A stretch of DNA of 64,000 nt from an uncultured Acidimicrobiales bacterium (GTDB taxonomy: Bacteria; Actinomycetota; Acidimicrobiia; Acidimicrobiales; SHLQ01). The position numbers and the translations under genes were made by a program. Numbering within the stretch: the stretch's first letter is position 1; each line of letters begins with the position of its first letter. Below are positions 1 through 7,885 of this stretch, piece by piece. Below the pieces are notes generated by a model. It did no database searches and was not told where the DNA came from. It worked only from the letters and a program-made list of their open reading frames with translations. Location of the stretch: NCBI GenBank assembly GCA_937922235.1, contig CAKZVC010000012.1, forward strand, positions 78,701 to 142,700, read 5' to 3'.

Positions 1-444
1 GCCGAGCATGAACTGCGCGAGCGTGCTCAACCCGAACCCCTTCGCTATCCCGATCGTCGACTGCTTCGTAAGTTCCCAGTCTTTGGTGATCAGGTATTCA
101 CTGATGGCAATGCCGGCAATAGCACCGATGACGATGCCAACAACCGGGATAACGAAGAACCCAATGACCGCCCCGATCGCCGCCGCTATCTGAGATCGGG
201 TCGACGCTCCGGAGTCCTCGGCGGCCTTCTTTGGCAACACCACGCCCGCCGCAATGGCCGCGGCGGAAAGCAGCGTGCTGACAACCACCACAGCAATGCC
301 CGTACCGCTCCACCCGACGGCGAACCCGTAGCCGATGGTTGCGGCCCACATCAGCAAGATGCCTGGGAGAATCGGAAGAAGCGTTCCGGCGAGGCCGACG
401 AGCAGCACGACAAGGACAAGGATCGTGGCTTCCCCATCAGTCAT
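1..444 (-). CDS. DUF456 family membrane protein (3' end cut by window edge)
   Basis: Reading from ATG at 444, the minus strand is open to the window edge and encodes at least 148 residues. It starts MTDGEATILVLVVLLVGLAG and continues with the LLPILPG motif typical of DUF456 membrane proteins. Hydrophobic helices lie near residues 7-27, 30-60 and 75-110, with a basic loop containing PKK between them. The start overlaps the thiD stop by 8 nt, so the two are probably translationally coupled. The function of DUF456 proteins is unknown. The family match rests on motif and hydropathy only. Confidence 0.72.
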   Translation of the reverse strand, partial: MTDGEATILVLVVLLVGLAGTLLPILPGILLMWAATIGYGFAVGWSGTGIAVVVVSTLLSAAAIAAGVVLPKKAAEDSGASTRSQIAAAIGAVIGFFVIPVVGIVIGAIAGIAISEYLITKDWELTKQSTIGIAKGFGLSTLAQFMLG

Positions 445-1258
445 CGTCGTGCCTCCGTGTTCGCGTGAAGTGATCGATCGGCCCTCGACCCGCACCCAAC
501 CGCCAGTTCGCTGACGACCGTAGTCCGTCGTGCACGAACCCAGCCGCCAAGTCGACCGCTTCACCAGGCGTCGTCCCTGTGGCGAGATGCGCTGCCGTCG
601 CAGCACTCAAGCTGCACCCAGTGCCAAGCACGTTGACCGTGTCGACTCGGGATTGTTCGCGGACCCTCGCACCCGAGTCATCAGCAATGGCATCGACGGA
701 CACGTCGTCGAGCAGTAAGCCCGTCACGATGACCAAGCTCGGGCCCATAGTCTGCACTGCCTTTGCAGCAGTCATTGCCGACGCTCGGTCGGTGATCTCG
801 ACACCCGAGAGCAGTTCGGCTTCGGCAACGTTCGGAGTGCACACCGCCGCGTGTGGAAACAGATGCGTTCGGTATGCGTCGGGCATGGCATCGTCGAGCA
901 TCGGCACTCCCGCCGACGTCACTAGGACCGGGTCGACCACGAGCTGGCCAAGCCCCCAAGCCCGTGATCCAACAACCTCAACGATCTCGGGCGTGAAGAG
1001 CAAACCGGTCTTCGTGGCTTCGATTTTGACGTCATCGAGCAGCGCATCCAGCTGCGCGCCGACCATGTCGGCATCGATGGTGCTCACTGAGCGGATGCCG
1101 GTACTGTTCTGCGCCGTCACCACGGTTACGGCAAAGACGCCATGCACGAAATGGGCCGCGAACGTCTTCAAATCGGCGGCCAAACCAGCCGCGCCACCAC
1201 TATCGGTGCCCGCGATTGTCAGTGCGACCGGCGGAGAATTTGATGGAAATACTGTCAA
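437..1258 (-). CDS. thiD: Hydroxymethylpyrimidine/phosphomethylpyrimidine kinase
   Basis: This 273-aa protein is a ribokinase-fold kinase that phosphorylates HMP and then HMP-P to HMP-PP in thiamine synthesis. The N-terminal AGTDSGGAAGLAADLKTF matches the substrate and glycine-rich motif of ThiD. VDPVLVTSAG and TPNVAEAELL are the usual core motifs, and VLGTGCSLSAA near residue 210 is the anion-hole GTGC motif with the catalytic-region Cys. Length is normal. The start is TTG at 1258, with a GAGAGGA Shine-Dalgarno sequence about 10 nt upstream. It lies directly before the DUF456 gene. No thi-box (TPP riboswitch) was recognised upstream. Confidence 0.93.
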   Translation of the reverse strand: MTVFPSNSPPVALTIAGTDSGGAAGLAADLKTFAAHFVHGVFAVTVVTAQNSTGIRSVSTIDADMVGAQLDALLDDVKIEATKTGLLFTPEIVEVVGSRAWGLGQLVVDPVLVTSAGVPMLDDAMPDAYRTHLFPHAAVCTPNVAEAELLSGVEITDRASAMTAAKAVQTMGPSLVIVTGLLLDDVSVDAIADDSGARVREQSRVDTVNVLGTGCSLSAATAAHLATGTTPGEAVDLAAGFVHDGLRSSANWRLGAGRGPIDHFTRTRRHDDD

Positions 1259-1329
1259 CTTGGCTGGTTCCTCTCACCATGCACGTACAGCACTATGACA
1301 GGTGCCACACTGAGAACGGAACGTCATTT

Positions 1330-1367
1330 CATGGCTGGCGCTGAACCCCTCCTCGGTTCCAGCCATG
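1330..1367 (-). terminator. Hairpin terminator behind the CopC-like gene
   Basis: CATGGCTGG (1330-1338) pairs with CCAGCCATG (1359-1367), with an inner AACC/GGTT pairing. It lies 17 nt past the stop of the CopC-like gene and has no clear U-tract. Confidence 0.55.
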
Positions 1368-1383
1368 GTGGCGTCCCTAATCG

Positions 1384-1884
1384 TTACGATCTGCCCGGCC
1401 AAAACAAGCCGCCCAAGATCATGACGACACCGGCAATGATGCCGAGCAGCGCCCAGTTGGGCCCGTCGTCGCCGATGATCAGCGACTGCGCTTCGTTCTC
1501 GTTCCCGGGTTCGTAGAAGAACTGATAGGTCGCCGTCTGGATATCGCCATCGGCAGCGAGCTCGGTATGGGTGACGAGATAGCGTCCCGGAATTTCGAGC
1601 GCCGGGAACTCGACGACGGCTATGCGATCGCCCTGCGCCAAGGTGGTTGGCCCCACGGCGACGGGTTCATCGTTGGGATCGAGGATCGTGATGTCACCTG
1701 ACTCGATCGTGGCGAAGAACGAGATCTGGAGTTCGTCGATCGTGCCGCCATAGGCCTGGCCCTGTTCGGGCGAACGCTGCCACACCTCGGTGTGTGCGGC
1801 GAGTGGCGACAGCCCAAGCACACCGACCGCCAACAAAACAGCGAGGGCAACAACAACACGGGGGCGGGCGAGGCGGGGGTGCAC
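1384..1884 (-). CDS. CopC-domain copper-binding exported protein with C-terminal TM anchor
   Basis: The 166-aa product has a signal peptide (about residues 10-30) ending at LAAH, so mature cleavage would expose an N-terminal His. CopC proteins use such a histidine as a copper ligand. The following HTEVWQRSPEQGQAYGG fits the CopC start (HAxLxxSxPxxG), with a beta-sandwich of about 95 residues. A single membrane helix lies near residues 142-160 (ALLGIIAGVVMILGGLFW). The start is GTG at 1884, preceded by TAACCT exactly 6 nt upstream, which points to a leaderless transcript. No CopD or YcnJ partner is adjacent. Confidence 0.8.
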   Translation of the reverse strand: MHPRLARPRVVVALAVLLAVGVLGLSPLAAHTEVWQRSPEQGQAYGGTIDELQISFFATIESGDITILDPNDEPVAVGPTTLAQGDRIAVVEFPALEIPGRYLVTHTELAADGDIQTATYQFFYEPGNENEAQSLIIGDDGPNWALLGIIAGVVMILGGLFWPGRS

Positions 1885-1890
1885 GCTATG

Positions 1891-1896
1891 AGGTTA
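1891..1896 (-). promoter_or_regulatory. -10 box TAACCT, leaderless CopC-like gene
   Basis: On the minus strand TAACCT is followed by 6 nt and then the GTG start at 1884, the spacing expected when transcription begins at the start codon. Confidence 0.5.
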
Positions 1897-1915
1897 CCGG
1901 TGAAACCGTCGGGCG

Positions 1916-2545
1916 TTAGAGCGCCTGAAAGACCCCGTAGTGCACATCGATGCCTTGGTATTCGTCGTGTCCCGGAAGGTATGGGAGCCCTTCGGTTACC
2001 TCAAGAATTCGCCATGTTTCATCGGCGGCCAAGCTGTCGAACGCGGCTTGGGTATCTCGGGACACGAAGAGATCGGTTCGCTGCGTCAGCACGATGATGC
2101 CATCGGGCTCGACCACCCGACAGAACTCTCGGCAGACCGCCTCGACGTCGGCCAGATACGTCATCACGCCCACGCACACCAGCGCCGAGAATGTGTCGTC
2201 AGCAAGGCTCGTGGGAAGTGCGGTGAAGTCTTCCGATGCCAGCGCCCGGTACGCACCGGTTGTTGCGGCCAGATCAAGCGACGCTTCGGAAAGGTCAACA
2301 CCAACAACGTCGTGATAGCCAAGCTCGTTGAGCGCCAAGCCCACCTTGCCAGTGCCGCACCCAACATCGAGGATCTGCCCGCTCGTCGGCACCCGCGACG
2401 TCAGGAATGACGTGGCGACTTGGGGAGCTTCGTAGCCCCACGAGTCGATGTCGACGTCATAGCTCGACGACCACTCGTCGTAGATCGACCGGATCGTCTC
2501 GGCATCGCTTGCGAATTGCTTCGCCAAGCCCTCTTCGCGGGCCAC
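1916..2545 (-). CDS. Class I SAM-dependent methyltransferase
   Basis: This is a 209-aa Rossmann-fold methyltransferase. Motif I is ILDVGCGTGKVGLAL at about residues 57-71, and the acidic end of strand 2 is VVGVDLSEASL. Motif IV region VCVGVMTYL and the post-motif FCRVVEPDGIIVLTQR follow in order. The substrate cannot be told from sequence. The start overlaps the stop of the HpcH/HpaI aldolase gene by one base, so the two form an operon. The pairing suggests small-molecule metabolism, which is inference only. Confidence 0.85.
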   Translation of the reverse strand: MAREEGLAKQFASDAETIRSIYDEWSSSYDVDIDSWGYEAPQVATSFLTSRVPTSGQILDVGCGTGKVGLALNELGYHDVVGVDLSEASLDLAATTGAYRALASEDFTALPTSLADDTFSALVCVGVMTYLADVEAVCREFCRVVEPDGIIVLTQRTDLFVSRDTQAAFDSLAADETWRILEVTEGLPYLPGHDEYQGIDVHYGVFQAL

Positions 2546-3330
2546 TAGTAGCCGCCGCCGTCGCCTTCGTCAGCCACGTCGACACCTCGACCGACCGACA
2601 ACGCATCGACCATGCCCAACCGCAAGGCAATCGTGTCGCCTTGCACCGTGGCCATTCGATAGCCGCGTTCGATGCGGTTTGCCACGACGTCGGGGTTGGC
2701 GTGGATGCCTGCCACCACACCATGCGCTTCGCACTTCGTTGCTATGAGATCGAGCGCTTCGAAGAAGGCAGGATCAGTTGCACCTCGCCCAAAGCCCATT
2801 GATACGCCAAGGTCCATCGGGCCGACGTAGATCGCATTTACGCCATCGACCGACAGGATCCCGTCGATGTTCTCGAGCGCTTCGACCGTCTCAATCATCG
2901 GGATGATCTCGACGTGGTCGTTGGCAACATCGGCATATTCAGGACCCTCGACCGGGGCCACACGAATTGGGCCAGACGAGCGAGATCCACGCGGCGCATA
3001 CTTACCGCGCTGTATGGCCTCTTCGGCTTGCTCGACAGTGTTGACCATCGGCACGATGACCGCCATGGCGCCGGCGTCGAGCACCTTGCCAATGATGCCC
3101 GGTTCGTTCCACGGCACGCGAACCGTTGGCGTGGCGGTGCCGAGCGTCAGCGTCTGCAAGATCGGAATGATGTCGGAGTACCCGATAAGCCCGTGCTGCA
3201 TATCGATGCAGATGTAATCATAATCGACTCGTGCCACGATCTCAGAAGTAACCGGAGACGGGGAACTGATCCACGCACCGAGGGCGGGAGTACGGGCGGC
3301 AAAGGCATCTCGAAGTGGGTTAGGGCGCAT
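2545..3330 (-). CDS. HpcH/HpaI family aldolase (2-keto-3-deoxy acid aldolase type)
   Basis: The predicted 261-aa TIM-barrel enzyme belongs to the HpcH/HpaI class II aldolases, which split 4-hydroxy-2-oxoacids with a divalent metal. Family blocks appear in order: LGAWISSPSP, IDMQHG (catalytic His region), RVPWNEP, LDAGAMAVIVPMVNT (metal site), YAPRGSRSSGPIR, IPMIETVEAL and GPMDLGVSMG. The start at 3330 gives MRPNPLRDAF, the usual family start, and TAACGT lies 7 nt upstream. Two further ATG or GTG codons at 3369 and 3414 could add up to 28 residues. It is divergent from the dioxygenase gene. The substrate is unknown. Confidence 0.86.
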   Translation of the reverse strand: MRPNPLRDAFAARTPALGAWISSPSPVTSEIVARVDYDYICIDMQHGLIGYSDIIPILQTLTLGTATPTVRVPWNEPGIIGKVLDAGAMAVIVPMVNTVEQAEEAIQRGKYAPRGSRSSGPIRVAPVEGPEYADVANDHVEIIPMIETVEALENIDGILSVDGVNAIYVGPMDLGVSMGFGRGATDPAFFEALDLIATKCEAHGVVAGIHANPDVVANRIERGYRMATVQGDTIALRLGMVDALSVGRGVDVADEGDGGGY

Positions 3331-3379
3331 CCTTGCGACGTTAGTGCGCACAGGTGAAAGATCTGCCATTCTGTAGGAA

Positions 3380-3395
3380 CTGAACGAGTGTTCAG
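3380..3395. promoter_or_regulatory. Palindrome CTGAAC-N4-GTTCAG, candidate operator
   Basis: A perfect 6-bp inverted repeat with a 4-bp spacer lies between the divergent aldolase and dioxygenase genes. The size and spacing suit a TetR-type dimer. No regulator gene is adjacent. Confidence 0.45.
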
Positions 3396-3432
3396 TCACG
3401 TCCTGCACCAGCACTATCGCTGCGAGGTTCCC

Positions 3433-4539
3433 ATGTCTTCGTCCTACTCACTCCAGGCCATCGACGGCTCGAGCCGTTTGCGTTTCGACAACGGGGCGAT
3501 GTCGCACGAGCTCCACCCGATCTGGCTTCGCGAACGCACGACCGAGGACGGCACGATCGACACCGGCAGCCTGCAGCGGTTGTTCGACCCCGCAACGCTC
3601 GACCCCGATCTGTCGGCGTCCAACGTCGAGCAGTCCGAGGCAGCGACGACGATCACGTGGTCAGACGGACACGTGCAAACGGTCGATCACCTGACGCTTG
3701 CCAAGGAACTCGGCTGGGAGCACGACCCTCACCAGTTGCCTGACCCCGTGGGATGGTCGGCGGAGCCTTCGCCATTCCCGCGACTCGCCTGGCCAGCTGA
3801 GGGCGACGACAACGCGATGATCGACGCCCTCGACGCGTTCTGGATTCACGGTTTCGTCGTGTTCACCGACACGCCAACCGAGCCGGGGTCACTCGAGCAA
3901 ATCGCGGGTCGCTTTGGCACGATTCGCGACACCAACTTCGGTCTGCTGTTCGACGTGTACTCAAAGCCCAACCCCGTCGACCTCGCCTACACCCCTATCG
4001 AACTGAAGGCGCACACCGACAACCCTTATCGCCGCCCTGTGCCCAGCATCCAGTTCCTGCACTGCCTGGTCAACGACGCGACCGGCGGCGAATCCACGTT
4101 GGTCGACGGCCTTGCGGCGTTCGAAGACTTCGCCGAGATCGACCCCGAAGGCCACCGCGCCCTCACGAGCACGATGGTGACCTACCGCTATCACTACGCC
4201 GACGAACGGCTCACCAACCGCTCCCCCATTCTCGAGACCGACGCCGATGGCACCTTTTCGGGCATCCGCAACTCGGACCGACTCGACTTCGTCGACGCCG
4301 TCGACCCCGACACCCTCGACCTCTTCTACCGAGGGAGAGCTGGGCTGCGAAAGCTCCTCAACGACCCCGCCCGTCGGGCCACGTTTCTGCTCGCCCCCGG
4401 CGACGTCATGATGATGAACAACCGGCGGCTGCTCCACGGACGCAACAGCTACGAGCTCGAATCCGGCATGCGCCACCTGCAGGGCTGCTACATCGAGCTC
4501 GACGGCCCCGACATGATGCGCAGAAAACTGGCGCTGTAA
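3433..4539 (+). CDS. Gamma-butyrobetaine hydroxylase-like 2-oxoglutarate/Fe(II) dioxygenase
   Basis: This 368-aa protein has the two-part layout of the GBBH/TMLH family. A DUF971-like N-terminal domain (about residues 5-95, containing LHPIWLRER) precedes a TauD/TfdA double-stranded beta-helix. The iron-binding triad is visible as HTDNPYR (HxD near residue 194) and the distal His in LLHGRNSY near 337. The RNS region after it supplies the 2-oxoglutarate arginine. Family members hydroxylate gamma-butyrobetaine or trimethyllysine in carnitine metabolism. A GAGG Shine-Dalgarno 5 nt before ATG 3433 sets the start. The exact substrate is not provable here. Confidence 0.82.
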   Translation: MSSSYSLQAIDGSSRLRFDNGAMSHELHPIWLRERTTEDGTIDTGSLQRLFDPATLDPDLSASNVEQSEAATTITWSDGHVQTVDHLTLAKELGWEHDPHQLPDPVGWSAEPSPFPRLAWPAEGDDNAMIDALDAFWIHGFVVFTDTPTEPGSLEQIAGRFGTIRDTNFGLLFDVYSKPNPVDLAYTPIELKAHTDNPYRRPVPSIQFLHCLVNDATGGESTLVDGLAAFEDFAEIDPEGHRALTSTMVTYRYHYADERLTNRSPILETDADGTFSGIRNSDRLDFVDAVDPDTLDLFYRGRAGLRKLLNDPARRATFLLAPGDVMMMNNRRLLHGRNSYELESGMRHLQGCYIELDGPDMMRRKLAL

Positions 4540-4541
4540 TT

Positions 4542-4708
4542 CGCTCGGACTTCCGCCGAGATCCGCGGAAACTTCCAAGTTCGCTACGCGAGCTCCGCTC
4601 ACCTGGAACCCGCTCGGACTTCCGCCGAGATCCGCGGAAACTTCCAAGTTCGCTACGCGAGCTCCGCTCACCTGGAACCCGCTCGGACTTCCGCCGAGAT
4701 CCGCGGAA
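4542..4708. repeat. 69-bp tandem repeat, about 2.4 copies
   Basis: Units begin at 4542, 4611 and 4680; the third breaks off after CCGCGGAA. Each unit starts with CTCGGACTTCCGCCGAG, itself able to form a small hairpin, followed by TCCGCGGA. The first two units are essentially identical. The repeat begins 2 nt after the dioxygenase stop. It has no convincing coding function. Confidence 0.85.
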
Positions 4709-4949
4709 TCCCACATGGTCGCGGGCAAGCCCGCCAGGGCTCAGCCGACACGGCTTCGTGACACACGTGTCACCTCTGTGTTTCGTGCGTGTGTCGCGTG
4801 TTTCGTCGGCGTTTCGCATCGGTGAACAGCGCCCGCATCGTGCTGCTAACGCCTAATGATTCGGCCACTCTGTCTCCAGGTGCCACAGCGTCGTGGCGCC
4901 GCCCATCACCGTTGCGAGTTCACGCAACACGAGTTCTGAGGAGAACAGA
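4709..4949 (+). promoter_or_regulatory. Promoter region of the first ammonium transporter
   Basis: This non-coding stretch separates the 69-bp repeats from the transporter start. It holds the GlnR-like half-site array described separately and ends in the Shine-Dalgarno GAGGAG before ATG 4950. No other gene was seen in it. Confidence 0.6.
4769..4841 (+). promoter_or_regulatory. GlnR-like half-site array upstream of ammonium transporter 1
   Basis: Half-sites repeat with an 11-bp period: GTCAC (4769), GTTTC (4780), GTGTC (4791), and a second array GTTTC (4800), GTTTC (4811), GTGAA (4822). GTTTC-N6-GTNAC is the reverse complement of the actinobacterial GlnR site. GCATCGT follows at 4835. The same arrangement and spacing occur upstream of the second transporter. 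Confidence 0.55.
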
Positions 4950-6362
4950 ATGAAACGCAAGCTCATGGGTGGCGCTGCGATCGCAATCGCGGCGCTGGCC
5001 ATCACCGAACCCGCCGCAGCGCAATCGATCGACGAGATCACCCGCGACACGGCAACGGGCAACGACCTGCTGAACATGGTCGTACTCGACAACATCTTCA
5101 TCTTCGTGGCCGCCGTGCTCGTGCTCTTCATGCAGGCCGGATTCGCCATGGTCGAAGCGGGCTTCACCGAGGCAAAGAACGCAGCCAACATCATGATGAA
5201 GAACCTCATGGACGTGTCGGTAGGCATCTTGTTCTTCGCTCTCATTGGCTGGAACATCGCCTATAGCGGCGCCGATTTCTTCGGCTTCCTCGACGGAGCG
5301 TGGGGCATCTTCGGTGTCGACGGACTCTCGAACCTGAACCCCGGCGATGTTGCCGACTACCCGCTTGCCGTCCCAGTCGACTTCTTCTTCCAGGCTGCCT
5401 TCGCTGCCGCTGCCGCCCCGATCGTGTCGGGTGCAGTCGCAGGGCGCACCCAGTTCAAGGGCTACCTGCTGTACTCGATCGTGATCACCGCCGTGATCTA
5501 CCCGATCGTCGTCAACTGGAAGTGGGGCGGCGGCTGGCTTGATCAGCTCGGCTTCGTCGACTTCGCCGGCTCTGGACTCGTCCACATGACGGGCGGCGTA
5601 GCTGCACTCATGGGCGCCATCATCTTGGGCCCACGCATTGGCAAGTTCGCTCCTGACGGCACACCTCGAACCATCAACGGCCACAGCATTCCGCTCGCCA
5701 TGCTCGGCGTGTTCATCTTGTTCGTTGGCTGGTTTGGCTTCAACCCCGGTTCGCAGCTCCAAGCCGACATGGCAGTGCCGTACATCGCCATGATGACCGC
5801 ATTCGCCGCAGCCGCAGGCGCTGCGTCCGCTATGGCAACGTCGTGGGTCGTCATGGGCAAGCCCGACGTCGGTATGGCCGGCAACGGCATGCTCGCTGGC
5901 CTCGTCGCTATCTGCTCGGGCATCGGCAACTTCACCTCGATCGGCACGATCGCAACTGGTGCTATCGCTGGCGTCATCGTTGTCTTCTCGATCCGTGCAG
6001 TCGAAGCCGCCAAGGTCGACGACCCGGTCGGAGCGTTCTCCGTCCACGGTGTCGCTGGTTTCTGGGGCCTCCTTGCAACCGGACTCTTCGCAACCTCTTC
6101 CTCACCAGTCGACGGATCGCTTGAAGGCCTGTTCGCTGGTGGCGGTGCCGGTCTACTAATCGACCAGGCCATTGGCGGCCTTGCGATCTTCGCCTTCGTC
6201 GCCATTGCTTCGGGCGTCCTGTTCACGGTGCTCCGCAGCGCAGGAGTCTTCCGAGTAAGCGAGGAAGAAGAGCTCACTGGACTCGACCTTTCCGAGCACG
6301 GCAGCCCCGGCTACGACCTGGGAACCATCGATCTCGAGGCATCGACCACCGTCCTCTCCTAG
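4950..6362 (+). CDS. amt: Ammonium transporter (Amt/MEP/Rh family)
   Basis: The 470-aa product is an Amt channel-type ammonium transporter. It has a cleavable-looking signal peptide (ALAITEPAAAQS, about residues 10-24) and about 11 membrane helices. The signature MQAGFAMVEAGFTEAKNAANIMMKN opens helices 1-2 (given here only as family evidence). The twin pore histidines are in SGLVHMTGG and SVHGVAGFW. ATG 4950 is chosen because AGGAG precedes it and the signal peptide follows at once. The cytoplasmic tail contains EEEELTGLDLSEHG, shared with the paralogue. No glnK lies nearby. A GlnR-like box upstream suggests nitrogen control. Confidence 0.95.
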   Translation: MKRKLMGGAAIAIAALAITEPAAAQSIDEITRDTATGNDLLNMVVLDNIFIFVAAVLVLFMQAGFAMVEAGFTEAKNAANIMMKNLMDVSVGILFFALIGWNIAYSGADFFGFLDGAWGIFGVDGLSNLNPGDVADYPLAVPVDFFFQAAFAAAAAPIVSGAVAGRTQFKGYLLYSIVITAVIYPIVVNWKWGGGWLDQLGFVDFAGSGLVHMTGGVAALMGAIILGPRIGKFAPDGTPRTINGHSIPLAMLGVFILFVGWFGFNPGSQLQADMAVPYIAMMTAFAAAAGAASAMATSWVVMGKPDVGMAGNGMLAGLVAICSGIGNFTSIGTIATGAIAGVIVVFSIRAVEAAKVDDPVGAFSVHGVAGFWGLLATGLFATSSSPVDGSLEGLFAGGGAGLLIDQAIGGLAIFAFVAIASGVLFTVLRSAGVFRVSEEEELTGLDLSEHGSPGYDLGTIDLEASTTVLS

Positions 6363-6378
6363 ATGCCATCGGAGAAAG

Positions 6379-6422
6379 TGCCCGGCCGCAGGTAGTAACA
6401 GAGGGTTACCTGCGGCCGGGCA
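6379..6422. terminator. Strong hairpin between the two ammonium transporter genes
   Basis: TGCCCGGCCGCAGGTA (6379-6394) pairs perfectly with its complement at 6407-6422 around a 12-nt loop. It lies 17 nt after the stop of the first transporter. There is no long U-tract, as is common in high-GC actinobacteria. Confidence 0.75.
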
Positions 6423-6479
6423 GTCCCCGCCCTTCGCTCCCGGCGAAGATCCCCGTCAATCGTTCGACAGTCACAGCAT

Positions 6480-6523
6480 GTGTTTCGGCAATGTTTCGCC
6501 TCCGTAAACACTGTTTGCATCGT
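6480..6523 (+). promoter_or_regulatory. GlnR-like half-sites upstream of ammonium transporter 2
   Basis: GTTTC (6482), GTTTC (6493) and GTAAA (6504) repeat every 11 bp, followed by AACA and GCATCGT at 6517. The distance from GTGTTTCG to GCATCGT is 37 bp here and upstream of the first transporter (4798 to 4835). Conservation of both bases and spacing between paralogues implies a shared regulator. Confidence 0.6.
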
Positions 6524-6589
6524 TTGGCGACTCGCCACCAAGACATCCACAGTGTTCTCCGTCAGACGTGATTGGACGGAGTTTTTCAA

Positions 6590-7882
6590 ATGGATAGTGG
6601 CAACACCGCATGGATGCTGATCAGCGCAGCGCTGGTCGTCTTTATGGTCCCGGGCCTCGCGCTCTTCTACGGAGGCATGGTTCGCGCCAAGCACGTCGGC
6701 AACATGCTGATGATGAACATGGCCTCAATCGCCATCGTTCCAATCCTCTGGGTGCTGTTCACCTACTCACTCGGCAACGAGAGTGACGGCTCGCTCCTCG
6801 GTTTCCTTGGCACCGACAGCCTGATCGGCGGCCTCGACTTCGCCGGCCTCACGAACATCGAGGGCGTCAACGACTCGGGCGTACCGAACATCATCATGGT
6901 CGCCTTCTTCATGACCTTCGCAGCAATTACCCCCGCACTGATCTCCGGCGCGGTGGCCGACCGCATGAAATTCTCTGCGTGGTGCGTGTTCCTCACCGTC
7001 TGGTCGGTCCTCGTCTACACCCCGGTCACCTACTGGGTATACACCGGTTGGCACCACACCGGCCTCGACCCAGCAGCCCTTGACTTCGCTGGTGGCACCG
7101 CCATCCACATCAACGCCGGCGTCGCTGCCCTCGTGATGGCCCTCATCCTCGGCAAGCGTCGCGGCCTCGGCAGCGAAGACATGCGCCCACACAACCTCTC
7201 GATCCTGCTGATCGGAACCGGCATCCTCTGGTTCGGTTGGTTCGGATTCAACGCCGGGTCAGCAGGGGCTGCTGACGCATCTGCAGGACAGGCGCTCATC
7301 AACACCCTCGTTGCCGGATCTGCTGGCATGGCCGGCTGGGTCGGCGTCGAATGGTTGAAGGAAGGCAAGGCAACGATCCTCGGAACCGCTTCGGGACTCA
7401 TTGCTGGCCTTGTTGCCATCACCCCGGCTGCTGGCTTCGTTGGCTCGATGTCTGCCATTCTCTTCGGCCTTGTCGCCGGTGCCGTCTGCTTCTACGCCAT
7501 CACGTTGAAGGAGAAGCTCGGCTACGACGACTCACTCGACGTTGTCGGCATCCACGGTGTCGGCGGCATCATCGGCGGCCTTTTGCTCGGCCTGCTCGCT
7601 CAAGAACAGATCGGTGGCCAGGATGGCTTGTTCTTCGGCGAGCCGAAGTTCCTTCTCAGCCAGGTCATCGCTATGGGGTCGGTCATCATCTTCTCCGGCG
7701 TGATGACGTACATCATCGCCAAGGTGCTCGACCTCACCATGGGCCTCCGTGTCAGCGACGAGGAAGAGTACGAAGGTCTCGACCTCAGCCAGCACGGTGA
7801 GCGTGTTTACGCAACCGCAGGCAAGGGCATGATCATCGATCTCACCGATCCAGCAGCACAGGCTGAATCGGTCGACGCCTAG
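6590..7882 (+). CDS. amt: Ammonium transporter (Amt/MEP/Rh family), second copy
   Basis: This is a 430-aa Amt paralogue without a signal peptide; the first helix begins at once (AWMLISAALVVFMVPGLALF). FYGGMVRAKHVGNMLMMN is the usual helix 1-2 signature. The pore histidines are in GTAIHINAG and GIHGVGGIIGG. The C-terminal tail keeps EEEYEGLDLSQHGE, the segment that contacts GlnK in the family. ATG 6590 is preferred over an in-frame TTG at 6572 because it sits 9 nt after GGAG. Its promoter carries the same GlnR-like element as the first copy, so the two are probably co-regulated but separate transcripts. Confidence 0.95.
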   Translation: MDSGNTAWMLISAALVVFMVPGLALFYGGMVRAKHVGNMLMMNMASIAIVPILWVLFTYSLGNESDGSLLGFLGTDSLIGGLDFAGLTNIEGVNDSGVPNIIMVAFFMTFAAITPALISGAVADRMKFSAWCVFLTVWSVLVYTPVTYWVYTGWHHTGLDPAALDFAGGTAIHINAGVAALVMALILGKRRGLGSEDMRPHNLSILLIGTGILWFGWFGFNAGSAGAADASAGQALINTLVAGSAGMAGWVGVEWLKEGKATILGTASGLIAGLVAITPAAGFVGSMSAILFGLVAGAVCFYAITLKEKLGYDDSLDVVGIHGVGGIIGGLLLGLLAQEQIGGQDGLFFGEPKFLLSQVIAMGSVIIFSGVMTYIIAKVLDLTMGLRVSDEEEYEGLDLSQHGERVYATAGKGMIIDLTDPAAQAESVDA

Positions 7883-7885
7883 CGA

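Noticed and set aside
4920..6047. 375-codon minus-strand frame across the first ammonium transporter
   Set aside because: It is an extremely acidic His/Asp-rich translation typical of antisense to a membrane protein.
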